Shown here: positions 1-10,032 of the stretch, piece by piece
Position numbering within the stretch: the first letter of the stretch is position 1
Layout: the number at the start of each line of letters is the position of its first letter
NCBI GenBank assembly: GCA_015227615.1
Contig: JAALGZ010000001.1
Location: 2,232,001 to 2,296,000 of the forward strand
Direction of reading: 5' to 3'
DNA length: 64,000 nt
Source of the DNA: Labyrinthula sp. Ha
Taxonomy: Eukaryota > Sar > Bigyra > Labyrinthulida > Labyrinthulaceae
Made by a program: the position numbers and the translations under genes
The notes under the pieces: generated by a model
Told to the model about the DNA's origin: nothing
What the model saw: the letters and a program-made list of their open reading frames with translations, nothing else
The model's database searches: none

Positions 1-552
1 GGTGTTATCACTGCAGAATTCTTATAACTTGAACTTATAGTTCAATAGGAATATAGGGATAGGCACTATTGCATGAATATACGCAAAATAGGTTCCCGCA
101 GATTGCAGCCCAAAATCCTCTGGCATGAAGTTGTTAAAAATATGGCTTAAAAGGAGCAATTCTTAGCAAGCTTAGCTTACATACCAGGAAGACTGGACTC
201 ATAATTATATTTTCACATTTCAGGTAGTGCTGCCTCAAAATACTAACAAATCTTTCATTGTAAAGAGTACGTTTTCCCTTAAAGAAAAATAAAAATATTG
301 CACTCGGGTGTAGTTACTTGAAGCCCCAAGAACAATAGCTACTTGAGCTACAGAATGAATACTACAAAGGAAGCCTTCATTTAGTAGAAGCTCTTATTGT
401 GCTGGTAAGCTTACGGTGACCAAGTGATATTCCCAACAGTACAGTAATACAATATCCTGATAAATTTCTTTTAAGTTTAGAACATAATACTGAAACAATT
501 GTCTAAACAAATACAGGTAAGAAACACGAGTGCAATCAAATCTACAACATTC
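1..552. other. non-coding leader region
   Basis: AT-rich sequence in which I see no gene, RNA or clear repeat. It is probably the promoter and 5' UTR of the PH-DUF1336 gene that follows. The reading frame of that gene stays open upstream to about 499 but without an ATG. Confidence 0.5.
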
Positions 553-2454
553 ATGAAAATGCGTGGTCAGATATGTGCCCCAGGCGAAGAAACCAGTTCT
601 AAAAATACATGGAAAGGGTTTTTGTACAAAAAACGACAAGGTCTGACTGGTTTGACAGCTAAAGTCAGGGCGCGGATGCCACGAAGTGAAGGCGGTCAGA
701 AATTATGGACTAAGAAATATGTGGAAATAACTGATGGAGTGCTCAGTTATTATAAAGTCAAGCCAAGATTAAGTCGAAGTATTCTGTACGATGCAAATGA
801 AACCAAGCTTTTGAATTTAGCCGATGCCAGAAAACGTAAAACTCTTAAGAGTCGACGTAGTTTTACTATTTCCGACATCGAGCCTTCGCGCAAAATGGAA
901 GAACCCTCACAGGAAAATATCTCTTTTGAAAAGAAGTATTCAAAAACATTAAAAGGTGCTATTGATCTTAGAAGACAAGGTGTGTATTTGAAGGTTTCAA
1001 GAGATGCTGGAAACGAACTAACGCCCACTCGATACCACTTTGAGTTGATCTCAACAAACTTCTTATCTGTTTCTCTTAGTGACTGGTTATCCTTTCATTT
1101 TTGTTGTGATACTGAAGTAGAATACTTTCAACTTCTTTATATAATTGCGAAGGAACTTTCTACAGCAGATGTAGACAGTGTACACACCGTTGCTGCACGT
1201 GATGATGAATCAGATCTTTTGTCAGATGAGGAATCTAACTCTGCAGCATCGGAAGAGCAAACACCAGTGACAGGATATCATATAAATGCAGATGCTTTGT
1301 TTGATTTAAAAGCATCTTTTGTCGTATCTCAGTTCCTATTGCTGTATCTAATTTACTTTGAAGTTGAGTTTCAATTTGCTCTTCCGATGAATCTTGCACT
1401 TTCTTATTTTTTTTTGGCGCTTATTAATTTTTCTGTTTTCTCTAAAGATTATAAAAGTATATTTTCTTTTCGCGGAATGAAAAGAGCGGGAGTTTCCCCT
1501 TCTGGTAATATGGAAAAGCTGCCTGGTAGTAAATCACAAATAGGTATCACGCTGAACAAAAAGAATCTCCCTGTTGCAAACTTAAAAAAGAATTTGAAAA
1601 ACTTTAATGATTTGAATTTCGCTGGTTTTGATCCGCTTGAGTTTGATTTTTTTGAAATTGGTCCGCGGAAGGATGTTCATCTTGAACCTCATTCTTGGCA
1701 GTATGCAGATAACTCCATCCTACAACTCAGAGTTGGACCTAATTATGGGCTGAACAAGCAGAAAGCATCAAGTGGAACTTCTTTATTCGTTCCTGTTAGT
1801 GTGTATCTTTATCAGAGCAAAGCAAAGCTGACTCGTGTCATGGATCACCTTCAGCCTCCCACGAACACGCTCAACTCAAATGAGTTGCCTGACGGTATTC
1901 CCAGATTACTTGTGATAAATATTATTGTTCCCCGCAACACATCCCCTGGTTTTTCTTTTGGTTCATCTAATCAAGAAGAACCTACTACAAATTTGATCAT
2001 TTTCCTGACACCAAGCTTTCATTGCATGTCGCTATTGCGCAAAGGAGAACCTAGTGCACAACTTCTCAAGACGTGGTTATCAAAATCAGAATTGGATCCC
2101 AATTACGAGGGTAAGATAAAAATACTGGCTCATGTCTTAAAACCAGAGCAATCCGGAATCCCAAGATGGTTATTAAGATATAATGGAAAACCTTGTATAG
2201 TTCAGAAGACTAAGCATGTGTACCGCTATAACAAAGATTGTATAGAAATAGATGTAGATCTATCTGCTTGGAGTATTTTAACCAGGAAAGCTGTTGGAAC
2301 GGTTGTACCTGACATTTTGAAAAACCTCCAGTTTATTTTGGCACTGGTAATACAGGGCGACAGAGATAATGAACTTCCAGAGCGCCCGATGTTTACATTA
2401 GAGCTGAATCAACTAGATGCAACCAACCCGCCTCTCTGGCCGCCCAGCAAATAA
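553..2454 (+). CDS. PH domain and DUF1336 (EDR2-like) membrane protein
   Basis: The product is 633 residues. A PH-like region starts near residue 20 (WKGFLYKKR, then KLWTKKYVEITDGVLSYYK) and runs with inserts to about residue 210. A hydrophobic stretch at about 255-297 could form one or two membrane helices. The C-terminal half, from about 355, matches the DUF1336 domain of plant ENHANCED DISEASE RESISTANCE 2 (FDFFEIGP, then GIPRLLVINIIVP and a long conserved tail). Plant EDR2 binds phosphoinositides and acts at endosomal or plasma membranes, but it also carries a START domain, which I do not see here. The start is the first ATG in the open frame; the frame extends upstream only through a TTG. 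It converges on the EF-hand gene with an 11-bp gap. A lipid-binding membrane role is inferred from the domains. Confidence 0.8.
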   Translation: MKMRGQICAPGEETSSKNTWKGFLYKKRQGLTGLTAKVRARMPRSEGGQKLWTKKYVEITDGVLSYYKVKPRLSRSILYDANETKLLNLADARKRKTLKSRRSFTISDIEPSRKMEEPSQENISFEKKYSKTLKGAIDLRRQGVYLKVSRDAGNELTPTRYHFELISTNFLSVSLSDWLSFHFCCDTEVEYFQLLYIIAKELSTADVDSVHTVAARDDESDLLSDEESNSAASEEQTPVTGYHINADALFDLKASFVVSQFLLLYLIYFEVEFQFALPMNLALSYFFLALINFSVFSKDYKSIFSFRGMKRAGVSPSGNMEKLPGSKSQIGITLNKKNLPVANLKKNLKNFNDLNFAGFDPLEFDFFEIGPRKDVHLEPHSWQYADNSILQLRVGPNYGLNKQKASSGTSLFVPVSVYLYQSKAKLTRVMDHLQPPTNTLNSNELPDGIPRLLVINIIVPRNTSPGFSFGSSNQEEPTTNLIIFLTPSFHCMSLLRKGEPSAQLLKTWLSKSELDPNYEGKIKILAHVLKPEQSGIPRWLLRYNGKPCIVQKTKHVYRYNKDCIEIDVDLSAWSILTRKAVGTVVPDILKNLQFILALVIQGDRDNELPERPMFTLELNQLDATNPPLWPPSK

Positions 2455-2465
2455 ATTATTGCTTA

Positions 2466-3056
2466 TCAGGTTTTACCCAGATTTCTTTCTTTGGATAATG
2501 TTGTAATTCTCTTTACTATATCTCCCACTTCCGTGATAAGGGCTTTGAGGTTAGAGATTCGTTCTTCATTTGTAACTTCATGTAAATCAGCATTAGCACA
2601 AAAAACGGCTCGAGATTTGGAATTCCATTCTTCAAGTGTAATAACACAATGTTTGATCTTCTTTTGATCCGGATTGACACAAAAATTTTGAACGTACGAA
2701 GCGCACGCTTTTTTCTTTTTCTGTCTGGTTAGGGAAATGTAGATTCCACCGTGAATAACTTCTAACAGCTGACCCACCTCGTTTTCTTGAATAAGACCGT
2801 CACCATTGGTGTCTAAACTATAGTACAATTTTTTCAGCTCGTCGTCAAGCTGCTCAAGCAACTTTTCATAAGATGTCTCTTCTTCCACATTCTGCGTTGC
2901 AGGCTTCATTTGCTTTGAAATTAAAGCGAGTGGTAGTGCCGATATTCTACGTCGGTAGCTTTGTTTGGAGGACGTTTTGACTTCAATTTCCTCTTTTGCC
3001 TCTTTACTTTGTTTTTCCGGCTCCAGTTTCTTCTCATGCTTATTCCAAAAACACAT
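2466..3056 (-). CDS. EF-hand calcium-binding protein
   Basis: The 196-residue product has one clear EF-hand loop, DTNGDGLIQENE, at about residues 78-89. The acidic residues at loop positions 1, 3, 5 and 12 are all present, so calcium binding is likely. A second hand is not obvious; the segment after it (KKKKACASYVQNFC and onward) may be a degenerate partner. The N-terminal 60 residues are highly charged. I see no signal peptide or membrane segment. The gene is convergent with the PH-DUF1336 gene and is followed, 32 bp beyond its start, by the end of the sulfotransferase gene on the same strand. The target is unknown; a calcium sensor is the simplest reading. Confidence 0.7.
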   Translation of the reverse strand: MCFWNKHEKKLEPEKQSKEAKEEIEVKTSSKQSYRRRISALPLALISKQMKPATQNVEEETSYEKLLEQLDDELKKLYYSLDTNGDGLIQENEVGQLLEVIHGGIYISLTRQKKKKACASYVQNFCVNPDQKKIKHCVITLEEWNSKSRAVFCANADLHEVTNEERISNLKALITEVGDIVKRITTLSKERNLGKT

Positions 3057-3088
3057 CAGACCAATCGAAATACCCCATATTCAACGTA

Positions 3089-4360
3089 TTACTTTTTATA
3101 ACCAAAATAGTCAAATGCTCGTTTCAATCTAGTATAAACAACTTCCTTGAGTTCAGGATCTAGGTCTACAAACTTATTTCTCTTGAAGCTCTTAGACTTT
3201 TCTTCCTCAGCCATATAGGTACCCTTCACCTCATCCCAACCTGGTAGTGAAAATGTTTCGTATACGTTCTTCATAGTTCCCACAAGATCTTTTGTCATAT
3301 CCTCATACTTTATCTCAATCAAGTTCTTCCCAGGAACTAGAAAGCCTTCGTTCTTTGCTTTCACATATTCATCAAACAAAACCTCGTACTGATTAAGAAT
3401 AAACTCCTGTATCTGAAAGTCAGACGCTGAAGTCAGGAAGGAGTTAAAATAAGTTTTTTCAGCCATGTTTGCAGCACTTTTAAAAACTGTATAAGGATTT
3501 CTATAGATGTAAATGAACTGTCCCTTAGGAAACATTTGGGTCAGCAATTCTCCTCTAGCGGTATGGACAGGACTCTTTATGACAAGTTTCGTTGCTCCAA
3601 ACTTCTTCTTGTTCACCAAAGTAACCTTTTTGAGGAAAAGCTTGAAGCAATCTTCCCAAACTTTTCTTTCTTTAGGTGCCTCCCTGAAAGAAAAGAAAGG
3701 TCGGAAAAGAGGTTCACAAGACATAAATGTTAAAGGCAGATAAGGCGAATATGTAGATAAGACATTCGTGGCAAGTTCATCTTCTTGTGGGGTTTCAAAA
3801 CTTAGTGGCATATTGTCCATAGGCCGCGTTTTCCCAATTGAATTCTTAAACAAAAATGTAAAAGGCGCAAGTAAAATGAAGCCACTACTGAAACCACATT
3901 GGAAAGTAGAGGGGTAAATAAATCTTTCTTTATGCATGGAGAACAAATTGTGAAGCAGTGTTGTACCTGAACGTGGGTGACCCAACACAAAAAGTGGTTC
4001 TTTGTTAATTTCCTGGTTCTCAATCTGTTGCTTGTATACAATCTTATTCTCCACAATGTCAAATGCTGAGTTCATTATTGACATACCAAACAGCGCAAGA
4101 AGTCTTAGTCCATATTTCTTGAAATTGATATATCTCCAATATCTGCCCACAAGACGCACTAAATTTTGGAATGTTATCCCCTGCAACAGATTTGCATACA
4201 GCAAATGAACTTTATCTGGACCCTTAAATCCATACAGCTTACCAGTTTCTTTTGATTCTTCTTCAGGAAAACTTTTATTACTTTTTTTCAAGAGTTCATG
4301 TCTAGCAACAAGCAAAGCAAGTGTTCCAACAGCCAATGCAATTTTTGTTGATGATTTCAT
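3089..4360 (-). CDS. membrane-anchored sulfotransferase family protein
   Basis: The product is 423 residues. A hydrophobic N-terminus (residues 5-19) looks like a signal anchor, which would place the enzyme in the Golgi or ER lumen as a type II protein. The PAPS 5'-phosphosulfate loop is GHPRSGTT at residues 127-134. The 3'-phosphate-binding motif is YRNPYTVFKSAANM near residue 290, with the expected Arg and Ser. It resembles the Sulfotransfer_3 family, which moves sulfate from PAPS to carbohydrates or other acceptors; the acceptor cannot be predicted. The ATG lies 96 bp from the divergent PDH E2 start, so the two probably share a promoter. No intron is needed. Confidence 0.85.
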   Translation of the reverse strand: MKSSTKIALAVGTLALLVARHELLKKSNKSFPEEESKETGKLYGFKGPDKVHLLYANLLQGITFQNLVRLVGRYWRYINFKKYGLRLLALFGMSIMNSAFDIVENKIVYKQQIENQEINKEPLFVLGHPRSGTTLLHNLFSMHKERFIYPSTFQCGFSSGFILLAPFTFLFKNSIGKTRPMDNMPLSFETPQEDELATNVLSTYSPYLPLTFMSCEPLFRPFFSFREAPKERKVWEDCFKLFLKKVTLVNKKKFGATKLVIKSPVHTARGELLTQMFPKGQFIYIYRNPYTVFKSAANMAEKTYFNSFLTSASDFQIQEFILNQYEVLFDEYVKAKNEGFLVPGKNLIEIKYEDMTKDLVGTMKNVYETFSLPGWDEVKGTYMAEEEKSKSFKRNKFVDLDPELKEVVYTRLKRAFDYFGYKK

Positions 4361-4456
4361 TTTCTACCTAAATGGACAATGGCAGGTTGCAATATGAATG
4401 CAGATTCAGAATTTTCTCAATCTGTGTGACCAAACGATCAAAAGATAGAAAACAGG
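4361..4456. promoter_or_regulatory. divergent promoter between sulfotransferase and PDH E2
   Basis: These 96 bp separate two start codons on opposite strands, so both promoters and both 5' UTRs must lie here or overlap the genes. I see no clear TATA box. The call rests on position only. Confidence 0.5.
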
Positions 4457-5914
4457 ATGACGTCTCAGTTACAGCGTCTGCGATGCATGAATCGCCGATT
4501 CTTCCATGCAACCCATCAACAAAAAATCTTTGCTGTTCAAGGTTTATTTTCGAAACGATTTTTGTCCTCCTATCCCCCGTACTTTGTTTCCAGTCTTTAT
4601 TCTTAGCCATACAACTTTGTTGATGCCGGCATTGAGCCCAACAATGGAAGAAGGAAAAATTGCGGCTTGGACTAAGAATGTGGGCGACTTTGTTGCTGCA
4701 GGAGACAGCATATGCGAAATAGAAACTGATAAGGCTACTGTTGATTTTGAGATGGCTGATGATGGGTTTCTGGCCAAAATTTTGATGGAGGCAGGCGATA
4801 CTCAGGTAGTAAAGGTTGGTGTTCCTATTGGTGTAATTGTTGAAGAGGAGAGTGATATCGCAGCATTTCAGGACTTTGTTCCAGAAATGTCTGATGCAGA
4901 AGAAAGCACTGAAGCAGAGGCCGCTGCTCCCACTGCAGTTACAAGCACACCTCAAGTTTCTCTTCCACCCACTGCTGCTGCACCTGTAGATTTCAAAATT
5001 CTGCCTTTACATATAGGAGGAAAAGTTGGGTTCAAGTGGAACTAGAATCAAGATCTCCCCACTAGCTAAGAAACTTGCAGCTGAAGCTGGAATAGCTGTG
5101 GATTCTCTGTCTCAAATTTCTGGTACAGGGCCAGAAGGCAGAATTATTGCTGAAAATGTTAAAGATTTTATTTCAAAGGGAGTTCCTCAGAGTGATGTAG
5201 CAGTCCCAACTGCTGTTTCTCATCCACTAGAAACAGAGACAAGTTTTGTCTCTGCTGAAACTCTTACAGCTCTTCTATCTGAAAGTAAGAAAACAATTCC
5301 GCATTACTTTTTGAATAATCAAATTGATGTAACCGAAATTCTTAAATTGAGAGAAGAACTGGTAGCGTCTTCTGGAGTGGAGTTATCATTGAGCGATTTC
5401 TTACTAAAGGCTGCAGCGAAGAGCATGTCTGTAGTGCCCTCCATGAATGCTTCATTCCGTGAAGGATTTATTCGTGAGTTTGAAAATGTCCACATCAATG
5501 TCTTTACCAAGGATGCTTCAGAAACCAAATTAGGTCTAATTAAAAACGTGAATTCCAAAGGACTTGCTGAGATCTCTGAAGCTGCAATAGAAATTGAGGA
5601 ATCAAGTCTTACTGGTATTGTGTTGCCTTATTTATTTATTTCTAGAAGCTGAACTTGGAACCTTTTCTGTTATTAATGTTGGTGCTTTTGGAGTTGCATC
5701 TATTAATCCAATTATTGTGGCTGGGCAGAGTGGGTGTCTTGGTGTAGGAAACGTTACAGATGAAATTGTAGTAAATGGGGAGGACTTTGAGGAAAGAAAG
5801 AAAGTTTGGGTAAGCTTGAGTTGTGATCATAGAGTTGTTGATGGAGCCGTAGGTGCTCAATGGATGCAACACTACAAGCAGTTGCTTGAGAATCCACACA
5901 TGCTGTTGCTGTAG
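4457..5914 (+). CDS. pyruvate dehydrogenase E2, dihydrolipoyl acetyltransferase, mitochondrial
   Basis: Four exons (4457-4578, 4607-4985, 5017-5614, 5646-5914) give 455 residues. The introns are 28, 31 and 31 nt, start GTA and end TAG. Residues 1-40 are rich in Arg, Ser and Phe and read as a mitochondrial presequence. The lipoyl domain follows (PALSPTMEEG; lipoyl Lys83 in ETDKATVDF). The E1/E3-binding domain lies at about 177-213 (ISPLAKKLAAEAG, then GTGPEGRI). The acyltransferase domain carries the catalytic SCDHRVVDG, with His428 and Asp432. E2 forms the core of the PDH complex and transfers acetyl groups from lipoamide to CoA. There is one lipoyl domain, as in yeast. The first ATG was chosen because the 28-nt intron then joins the presequence to the lipoyl domain exactly (SYPP-HTTLLMPALSP). 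A plastid copy is less likely. Confidence 0.92.
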
Positions 5915-6162
5915 CATCAACTCATGTGTTTAGCACATTCTTAATGGTTTAACAGCTAAGCAGCGTGTTATAAACAACTTTTTATTTATAATACTCATAT
6001 TACTGCCAACTTTGGTTCATTTCTCGCTTATGAACTGATTTAAATTAACCGTTTATAAATAATAAGTTCAAATAGGATGAACCGTTAAAAAAAAAGGGAA
6101 AAGTAAATTTATATTTTCAAGAAAATTTTCAGTTGAGTTTGGTTGCTACAGAGGATTGTTCT

Positions 6163-8066
6163 ATGAAAAAAGCTGTAGTTGAAGCAAATGTATATTTTCA
6201 TATTTCTTGCATCTGTTAGAACTTAGTTAATGGGCGAATCAATAAGATAAATTCTATCAGGTGTCGAGGTACTTGTCAAATTTACTTCATTTTCAGTCGA
6301 ACAACTCAAGAGGTATGATATTATTCATAGAACTAATTAATAGTCAAAAAATCTCTTTAGAAGCATCGTATCACCCTTTTTTAACCTAAAATATAGATTT
6401 GATGGTATGAAGTAACTATTTGTTTCATCCATAGAAAAGCAGAAAGAAATCACAGAACTGTCAAGTGATGTAAAGTTGAAACTTCGGATTCTTGGTATTT
6501 AGCCTTACCAGCTTATTTCTAGGTGAACTTCGACAAGTTGAGTCAGATGTTCCTATAAAGCTTGACGAGGGGAGAAAGATTATTTGCAACATAAGAGATG
6601 AGTACTTTCGAGTAAGAACTAGTTTTGATAATTCTTAGCGATACAGCGAGATTGAAAAAATGGAAGTGCTGCAGGTACAGTTGCTCAAGAGTAATGAGGA
6701 ATTGGCGAATATTCTTGCTCAATTGAAAAGAGTTAGCATAGCTGAGGGAAAAGACTTGCTTGTGCGGTCAAAAGCCAAAGTAGTAAAACTTCTTGTACAA
6801 AAAAATGCTGATGACACCAAGGTTATCGAAAGAAAAAACTTAATATCAATTCTACAGAATGATTTAGATGCCTTTACAGCTCTGCGCATGAAGATAACAG
6901 TTGCTCACAGGGAAAACGAAGAACTTGAAACTCAATATTCTACGCTGTTAAAAGAAAAGGCCGATCTGGAGTTACGAGCTTCAACTATAAGTCGACACAA
7001 GAGGTGTCAAAGAATAAGGCTTGGGAGAACCTTGGTTCGAGCCGTGGAAAAGGTGATGACTGATTTGAGAGATAAATCTCGTGGGCAACTTGAAACTTAT
7101 AAGAAGCGACAAGAAGGCCGACTTAAGTTAATGAGAAAATACTATGAAACGAGGAGGAGAAGCTTTAATGAACAAATTAAAGCTCTCAAGAATGAAATAC
7201 TCAAGACCAAGCAGGAAAAAGAAATAGCAAAGGGCTTTGCAAGTTTGACGAAACAGGTCCACGGCGTTAACCCTGGAGAAAATGGCAGCAACAGCAAGCA
7301 GACGGTTTTATCAAAAAATAATCTACAACGAGCATCAAACCGCGATGAACAGCTTGAAACTGAACGGCAAGAAGATATTCTTGACGCAAGGAAGCAAGAA
7401 ATAAATGAAACTACAGGAGCCAGCAGTTCCCAAAAAGCGTCTAAGATTGAGTTTGAACGTAAGTTGAAACTGTTGAATGATCAAAAGGAGGCATTCAAAA
7501 AAAAGGTGCAACAGTTTGAAGAGAGCAACCAGGAAGAAATAAAGCAAAAAAATAGAAAGTTGCACGGCAATCCCAAGGAAACAAGCAAGAAAACATCAAA
7601 AACATTGCCAAAAAAGCATAAGTCAACAAAATCTATGGGAACTGATATGAAGAAACAAGTAGCAACCTATAAAAGCAAGAAAAGATCCGTGAAGGGAAGT
7701 AAAATGAAGAAAATCTTAACACCACCTCCTACACGACGTGTAACAAGATCAGTCTCCAGAAGCTTGCAGAAAACGATAGAGAAAAAGATGGAAAGAAAAA
7801 TAAGCCTACAACTAAATGGTGAAAACCTTGAAAGCTCTACTGATGAAGGTGACAGCTTTGCACTTTCACCAGTATCAAGGAAACTAGAAAATGTCACTCT
7901 TCAAGACAGAAAGAATAGAGATGAAGAGTTAATGATGGAGAACTCAGATCATGCTTCAAATTCTTTCTCGCCCAACCCTGTAAAAAGGAAGGGTGCGCCA
8001 GGATCGCGTCGAAGAAAGAAAAGATTAAGTTCAGTCCCGATGTATGACTTATTCGAAGATATTTAA
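6163..8066 (+). CDS. coiled-coil, basic protein encoded by eight exons with a micro-exon
   Basis: Proposed exons are 6163-6189, 6220-6268, 6297-6312, 6344-6367, 6397-6404, 6435-6494, 6523-6611 and 6639-8066, giving 566 residues. The seven introns are 27-31 nt; all start GTA, and all end TAG except the second, which ends CAG. Exon 5 is only 8 nt. The frame closes exactly through all eight pieces and the joined protein is one continuous heptad-like helix at its N-terminus, which supports the model. From about residue 80 to 270 it remains coiled coil. The C-terminal half is very basic with Lys/Ser-rich low-complexity stretches and an RRRKKRL patch near the end, suggesting a nuclear or chromatin/microtubule-associated protein. 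I do not recognise the family. The start is the first ATG joining to this chain; 5' exons further upstream cannot be excluded. Confidence 0.72.
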
Positions 8067-8406
8067 GTGCAGTCTACATCCACGTTTCAACACAAAGCTT
8101 TGTGGTCTATGATGGTCTCTGCAGTATCCAGTAATTTTAATATTGATGGTATGTAATAATGGGTAAAAGAGTATACTTGTGCAATAAAAAAGTAAATATA
8201 GTGCTCCATCTTAATATCAAGCGTGTTAACTATATAAATGAATAAAAAAACGATCTTCTTTGCTACAACAACCTGTTCCATCTGCTATTTCCAAGCAGCA
8301 ACGAATTATCCCAATTTCATGCAGAGAATTTAGTTATTGGGGTGGCGAAACTATTGGCTTGCTAATTCTCTGGCTTCAACAGCTTGGAGCACAAGCAAAC
8401 TTAAGT
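8067..8406. other. intergenic region, convergent 3' ends
   Basis: 340 bp between the stop codons of two convergent genes. AT-rich, with no open frame worth reporting. It should hold both polyadenylation sites. Confidence 0.4.
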
Positions 8407-8790
8407 TTAAACTCCCTCAACACATTCACGATAAGCTGACATAAGTTCCTCATATTTGAGCTTAGATTCCTTATCCATATCATCAATGGTATGAGACTTT
8501 AGAAATGTAGTCAGGGCTTCCTTTATGTTCTTACACGTTTGCACCTTTTGTGTTTCGTTTAACTCCAAGGAAACTTCTTCGTGCGTTATCCTGGGAGCCC
8601 CAAATGGATATCTGGCAGCATGTTGTTTTCGGCGTATAATTTGAATTAGTTCATTGGATAAATATATGCCACTTACGCCAGCTTTTTTCACTTCTACCTC
8701 CTTACGGCTATCACTTTCATCCGAAGCTTTTTCTAATCTACTTATAAAAACCATTAGATAAATTTTGTAATGTCTGTTATAGCCATCCAT
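8407..8790 (-). CDS. small conserved-looking hypothetical protein
   Basis: The 127-residue product is not one I recognise. The N-terminal 20 residues contain a short hydrophobic run (IYLMVFI). The rest is charged and predicted helical, with a loop ARYPFGAPRITHEE in the middle that looks like a conserved non-helical segment, and a C-terminal helix ending in VEGV. There is no signal peptide or known motif. The ATG lies 98 bp from the divergent G-alpha start, so expression from a shared promoter is plausible. Coding status rests on amino-acid composition and the tight spacing seen at other genes here. A hidden mini-intron near the N-terminus is possible. Confidence 0.5.
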   Translation of the reverse strand: MDGYNRHYKIYLMVFISRLEKASDESDSRKEVEVKKAGVSGIYLSNELIQIIRRKQHAARYPFGAPRITHEEVSLELNETQKVQTCKNIKEALTTFLKSHTIDDMDKESKLKYEELMSAYRECVEGV

Positions 8791-8888
8791 GAAGAACGAA
8801 GCATGTAACCGTTAGACAGGAAGAAACTTGTGGAGAAACTTCAAAACAGAAAGGACGAATTTAGAAAACAGTATCTACAAGTTCAAAA
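8791..8888. promoter_or_regulatory. divergent promoter between small unknown and G-alpha
   Basis: 98 bp between two opposite start codons, rich in GAA/AAG. Position is the only evidence. Confidence 0.4.
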
Positions 8889-10032
8889 ATGGGATTATGT
8901 GGCTCTAGCATGTCTACTGAAGAAAAGGCAGCACTAGCTAGATCTAAAGAACTAGAGGCAAAACAGCAAGAGGATTTATTGAACGATCAGCAACTTATTA
9001 AGCTCCTTCTCCTAGGTGCGGGTGAATCGGGGAAATCAACAATATTTAAACAAATGAGGGTTCTTTATGGACAAGGATTTGATAATGACTCAAGAAAACA
9101 GGTTAATCCCGTGATTTGCAGTAACTTAATTTCTGGAACTCGAACAATGCTTGAAAACTGTGAAAAACTCGGGTTCGATCTAGTTTCAGATGAAGCGATT
9201 GCTGCACGTGATCTAGTGCATAAAGTGGTAGAAGATCAAAAAATATCTGAGGAGCTTGCCAAAGCCATATCAACTTTGTGGGCTGACGAGCAATTTCAGA
9301 AAACCTTTGCTGAAAGAGCCAGTTTTCAACTGTTTGACTGTTATGGGGATTTCGCAACCAAAATCGCAGATTACCCAACTTGGGGTGGTCCTGATTGGAC
9401 TCCAAGTGTTTCTGATGTAATGAAAGCCCGTGTTAGAACCTCAGGAATTGTTGAGGAAAACTACAATATTGATGGTGTAGATTTTGTTATGTATGATGTG
9501 GGGGGGCAGAGAAATGAACGGAAAAAATGGATCCATTGCTTTGATAATGTTACTGCAGTTATTTTTGTAGGAGCAATTAGTGAGTATGATCAGGTACTCT
9601 ATGAAGACAAGAGTCAGAATAGATTAGTTGAAGCGGTAGACCTTTTTGACGAGATTTGCAACTCAAAGTGGTTTCAGGAAACTTCAATGATTCTATTCTT
9701 GAACAAGAGGGATTTGTTTGAGGTCAAATTCTTGCAAAGAAAGGTGCCCTTAAATATAACTGGTTTGCCTTTTTTTGAGTCAGCGCCGCAAATTGATTGG
9801 GAATCAACACAACAAGCTGATGGTATGTCTTTCTATTTTTTCTAACATTTTAGCTGTTTCTCAAGCTCACGAGTGGATAGTCAACCAGTTTCTTACAAAA
9901 AATCAGACTGAGAAGGAAATTTATTTTCACATCACATGTGCAACAGATACTGAGAACGTTAAAACAGTATTTGACGCTTGTAAAGATATCATTCTGAAGG
10001 GAAATCTGAAGGGCAGTGGATTTATGGACTAG
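8889..10032 (+). CDS. heterotrimeric G protein alpha subunit
   Basis: Two exons (8889-9822 and 9854-10032), joined by a 31-nt GTA...TAG intron, encode 370 residues, a normal G-alpha length. The N-terminus MGLCGSS allows myristoylation at Gly2 and palmitoylation at Cys4. The GTPase motifs are all present: P-loop GAGESGKST (about 43-51), switch I RVRTSGIVE with the toxin-type Arg and Mg-binding Thr, switch II DVGGQRNERKKW with the catalytic Gln, NKRDLF, and TCATDTENV. The C-terminus ends KGSGFMD and lacks the Cys at position -4, so pertussis-type ADP-ribosylation would not be expected. The protein should be membrane-bound and signal from a seven-helix receptor; no such receptor is certain in this window. 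The intron falls between the Asp-Ala pair just before the helix leading to TCAT. Confidence 0.95.

Noticed and set aside
499-552. Start of the PH-DUF1336 gene at a TTG upstream of the ATG
   Set aside because: Nuclear genes start at ATG; the first in-frame ATG at 553 leaves the PH domain whole.
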